Below, in pieces: positions 8,068 through 10,468 of a stretch of DNA of 10,468 nt (within the stretch, counting starts at the first letter, position 1; each line of letters opens with the position of its first letter). The translations under genes and the position numbers were made by a program. The stretch is from Neolentinus lepideus HHB14362 ss-1 (taxonomy: Eukaryota; Basidiomycota; Agaricomycetes; Gloeophyllales; Gloeophyllaceae): the NCBI GenBank assembly GCA_001632425.1, contig KV425578.1, positions 400,822-411,289 of the forward strand, in the 5' to 3' direction. The notes beneath the pieces were generated by a model that was not told the DNA's origin, did not search any database, and saw only the letters and a program-made list of their open reading frames with translations.

Positions 8068-8354
8068 TATTGTGTATCATACACCTAGCATGACCGGCCA
8101 ACAGCTACTCCAGAGGCTCGACAGGCTCGACGAAAGAGAGAATCAAGCGTCAGCCTCGCTGAAAGTATTTTGGTTGAACATACTACTGAAGACCTTGTAT
8201 CTCGTAACAAAGTGTCGTCCATGCACTAGGGTCAAATCTAGTTTCGTAAATTTGACCTTGCGACAATCCAGTGTTTAGTGTGGTTTCAGCAGCAGGCTAG
8301 AATAGAGTAAAAGAGTCAGCAAGCCATCAAAAAGATACTGAGCGCTCTCTAACC
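8068..8354. other. Intergenic region downstream of the transporter
   Basis: Holds the 3' flank of the MFS gene. It contains a 9-bp tandem duplication (aggctcgac twice, 8114-8131) and the inverted repeat at 8230-8257. No clear polyadenylation signal or gene recognised. Confidence 0.4.
8230..8257. repeat. Inverted repeat with 8-bp arms
   Basis: ggtcaaat at 8230-8237 pairs perfectly with atttgacc at 8250-8257 across a 12-nt loop. It lies about 100 bp past the transporter stop codon. It could be a transcript hairpin or a chance palindrome. Confidence 0.5.
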
Positions 8355-10199
8355 TCATTCCTCAGCTTCATCTGATGCCCGTGTCATCACCGTCGGCAGA
8401 AGAGTTGCACCTCCGAACGTTCCGAGTACGAGCATGGTAAGTATTACGTAGACTAGGTATCCACCCAGTAGATGCTTCTGCAACGAGACCGCAAATAGAG
8501 ACGCAGATAGGGCGGGACCAACAACTCGCATGAAAGATGCGACAGTCTGCCCCAAACCAGTGGTTGCGCCGAGAGAACCCCGTGTGGGTGCTGCCGACGT
8601 GATGAATATGTGAGAACAACCTTGGAGAATGAATTCAATATCCTGATGATTGAGTGATCAGACGAACTTACTGAATCCACTACGTGACAGTGGGTACAAA
8701 GAAAGCTGCAAAATCAGTAAGATCTTGACAACGGCTGTCACAAACCCAGACCGGACCGAGACTAGAGTCATGACGGGCCACAAGAGAAAAAGCGGGATGT
8801 ATGCGCAGACGCTGATCATAAAAAGACGCTTTGTCCCGAGTCTTCTGTGCAATGCGGGGAAGAATAGACCCTGGAAGAATCCATTCCATAACCCACAAGC
8901 ACCGAGAATGTAGCCTATCGTAGGAGGCGGCAATCCTAGGCCACCTTTGCCCACGGGGCTTGATAAAAATAGGGGCTGTATGAAGGAGTAGCTTATACTC
9001 AATAAAGATATCGTCCCGTAATTCAACACGGCGATCTGGACTCGAGTGGTGAGGATCGAACGGATTGGTGGAGGCTTAGGTTTGGCTAGGAGCGGAGTCG
9101 TTGCCGACGGCCGGGTCTGGTCCACGGCAGGGTTACTTGACCGAACGTTGAGACGAGAAGGGAGAGTCTGCCAGATGGAGGATAAGCGGGTGCACTTACT
9201 TCATTAATAGCCTGACAAACCTCTTTAAGATGTATACACGCAAGCAGAAATGCGGAGAGAGGAAATAAGGCGGCAACGAAGCAAGGCAAAAAGTAAGGAT
9301 GCGCCTTGAAGATCTGCCAGTTGGCAAACAAACTAGGAAAGCGCTCCGCAGGGTGAGCGAGTCCGCCACCGATGATCGGGGCAAGAGTGGCTCCAGCTAA
9401 ATACAATGCATAAAAACCAGGACTGACACCGGTCGCAAAATAGTACGCACAGGCAAACACTACGGGTGCAAGGCTCCAAGCTCGGGCTTGGTTAGTCTCA
9501 TCCGTGATCTCAGCGATCATGCTTTTGAGGACACCAATATTACCATTCACGGCACCAGATAGCCCACGGCTCAAGAGCAGCCCAGCAAAAGACCTGGTAA
9601 GCCCGAACATAACCATGGTCACTCCAGATCCGAGAATGCCAATAAGAACTACAGGACGGCGACCGATTCTGAGAACAGTCGAGGTAAATAGGGGGCAACA
9701 TGAGAGGATTCAGTGTGTAACCATACCTGTCCGAGAGACGTCCCCAGAAGAAGATAAACAAAGTCTCAGTCACATAGAAGGCAGACATCTATCCAAAATT
9801 TAGACGCGACAGCACCCGAGAGAATACGAAATCTGTTACAATAACGCCAGCATAATATCCTATCTCTTCTGCGTCTCCACCTGTCAGCCCATATTCGAGG
9901 ACCATCTGCAAGATGATGTGTTAAGCGAGTGAACGAGAAGATAGTCACACTCTTACTTGATTGATAATAGGATACAACACATATCCAGTCATAGGCTCAG
10001 ATAACTGAAGCCAATATATAATGCTCAACTGCAACCACGGCAGAGGAGTTGTCTCGGGCTTCGACATTTGCGTCTCAGCAGCTGCTGGTCCGTCCCGTGC
10101 CCTCGAGTGTGAGCGAGAGATCGTCATAATACTAGATGCACTAGTCAGAATACCGGGAACAGTAAGTTCCCAACGTTTATCGCCCGAGCTCATAAACAT
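8355..10199 (-). CDS. MFS transporter, TetA-like / ZIFL-like, 498 aa
   Basis: Predicted plasma- or vacuolar-membrane H+-driven antiporter of small molecules; substrate unknown. Joining seven exons (10199-9957, 9905-9840, 9788-9727, 9668-9451, 9396-9200, 9116-8672, 8620-8355) keeps one open frame of 498 codons plus TGA, and every intron has GT-AG ends. The intron at 9397-9450 is 54 nt without a stop, so it is easily missed; removing it restores APVVFASGATLAPIIGG. TM1 is near residues 55-80. The MFS signature GRLSDRIGRRP is at 119-129, followed by SRGLSGAVNGNIGV and AEITDETNQA (176-185), both typical of this fungal group. A short cytoplasmic loop (about 255-286) separates the two six-helix halves, and TM7-12 follow. 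Length is normal for the family. The start at 10199 is the first ATG; another at 10193 is possible. No lesion found, unlike the neighbouring P450 relics on the same strand. Confidence 0.95.
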
Positions 10200-10236
10200 A
10201 ACGTCGAGTCATTCCTAAGCGTGGCTAAAGTGATCC

Positions 10237-10243
10237 ATATATA
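10237..10243 (-). promoter_or_regulatory. TATA-like box of the MFS gene
   Basis: Minus-strand word tatatat (within tctatatatgg) lies about 38-44 bases upstream of the ATG at 10199. If used, it implies a very short 5' leader, which slightly favours a start at 10193 or near it. Confidence 0.45.
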
Positions 10244-10468
10244 GAACTTCGGGGGATGATAAGGCTTAATCGTCAAGTCGAAAGTGGCTGACGAGGACGC
10301 CACCACGGCGAGCGCTTGTCCGTCAGCCTTCAGTCTTTACACTGCGGGAGTCTCACTCTTTGAGGACCTGCAAAATGTTGATCAAAATGGATATCCCATA
10401 TAATTACTTTGGCAAACCATTCTGTCAAAGAGAAAAGTATATACTAAGGGAATAGTCAACAGACTGGA
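10244..10468. other. Upstream flank of the MFS gene
   Basis: No coding content recognised. It presumably contains upstream regulatory sequence for the transporter. Confidence 0.4.

Noticed and set aside
9504..9803. Plus-strand frame of 99 codons
   Set aside because: Antisense shadow of the MFS exons 3 and 4.

Overview
The window looks like nuclear DNA of a filamentous fungus, most likely a basidiomycete (Agaricomycetes). Two features support this: protein-coding segments interrupted by very short GT-AG introns (about 47 to 83 nt), and close resemblance of the two recognisable gene families to mushroom-type cytochrome P450s and major facilitator (MFS) transporters. There is no bacterial-style operon, no CRISPR array, and no tRNA or rRNA that I could recognise.

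Layout. Positions 1 to about 5990 are a gene-free island of old, decayed repeats. One family occurs as a long direct repeat (1-490 and 4355-4880). It carries a short AT-cored hairpin that recurs at 10-27, 2456-2473, 3521-3537 and 5530-5547. A second repeat, ending in a 55-bp block that is identical between copies, is present at about 1675-1812 and 5840-5988. No transposase, reverse transcriptase, integrase or other mobile-element protein is recognisable. Copies differ largely by CpG to TpG or CpA transitions, as expected of methylated repeats.

Positions 5990-7223 (minus strand) are the 5' two thirds of a P450 gene, cut off at the edge of the second repeat. It also has a premature stop, a lost ExxR arginine, a probable internal deletion and a broken frame, so it is a pseudogene. 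Positions 7719-8067 (minus strand) are a separate relic holding only the heme-binding loop and C-terminal tail of a P450. The two relics are complementary pieces in the wrong order.

Positions 8355-10199 (minus strand) are one apparently intact gene: seven exons encoding a 498-residue MFS transporter of the fungal tetracycline-resistance-like / zinc-induced-facilitator-like group. A TATA-like box lies just upstream at 10237-10243.

Together, an MFS exporter-like gene beside two P450 relics is what remains of a detoxification or secondary-metabolite neighbourhood whose oxidases decayed next to a growing repeat island. I see no convincing evidence of a new biological system. The most unusual items are the hairpin-bearing repeat family, the 55-bp conserved repeat end, and the complementary P450 halves.
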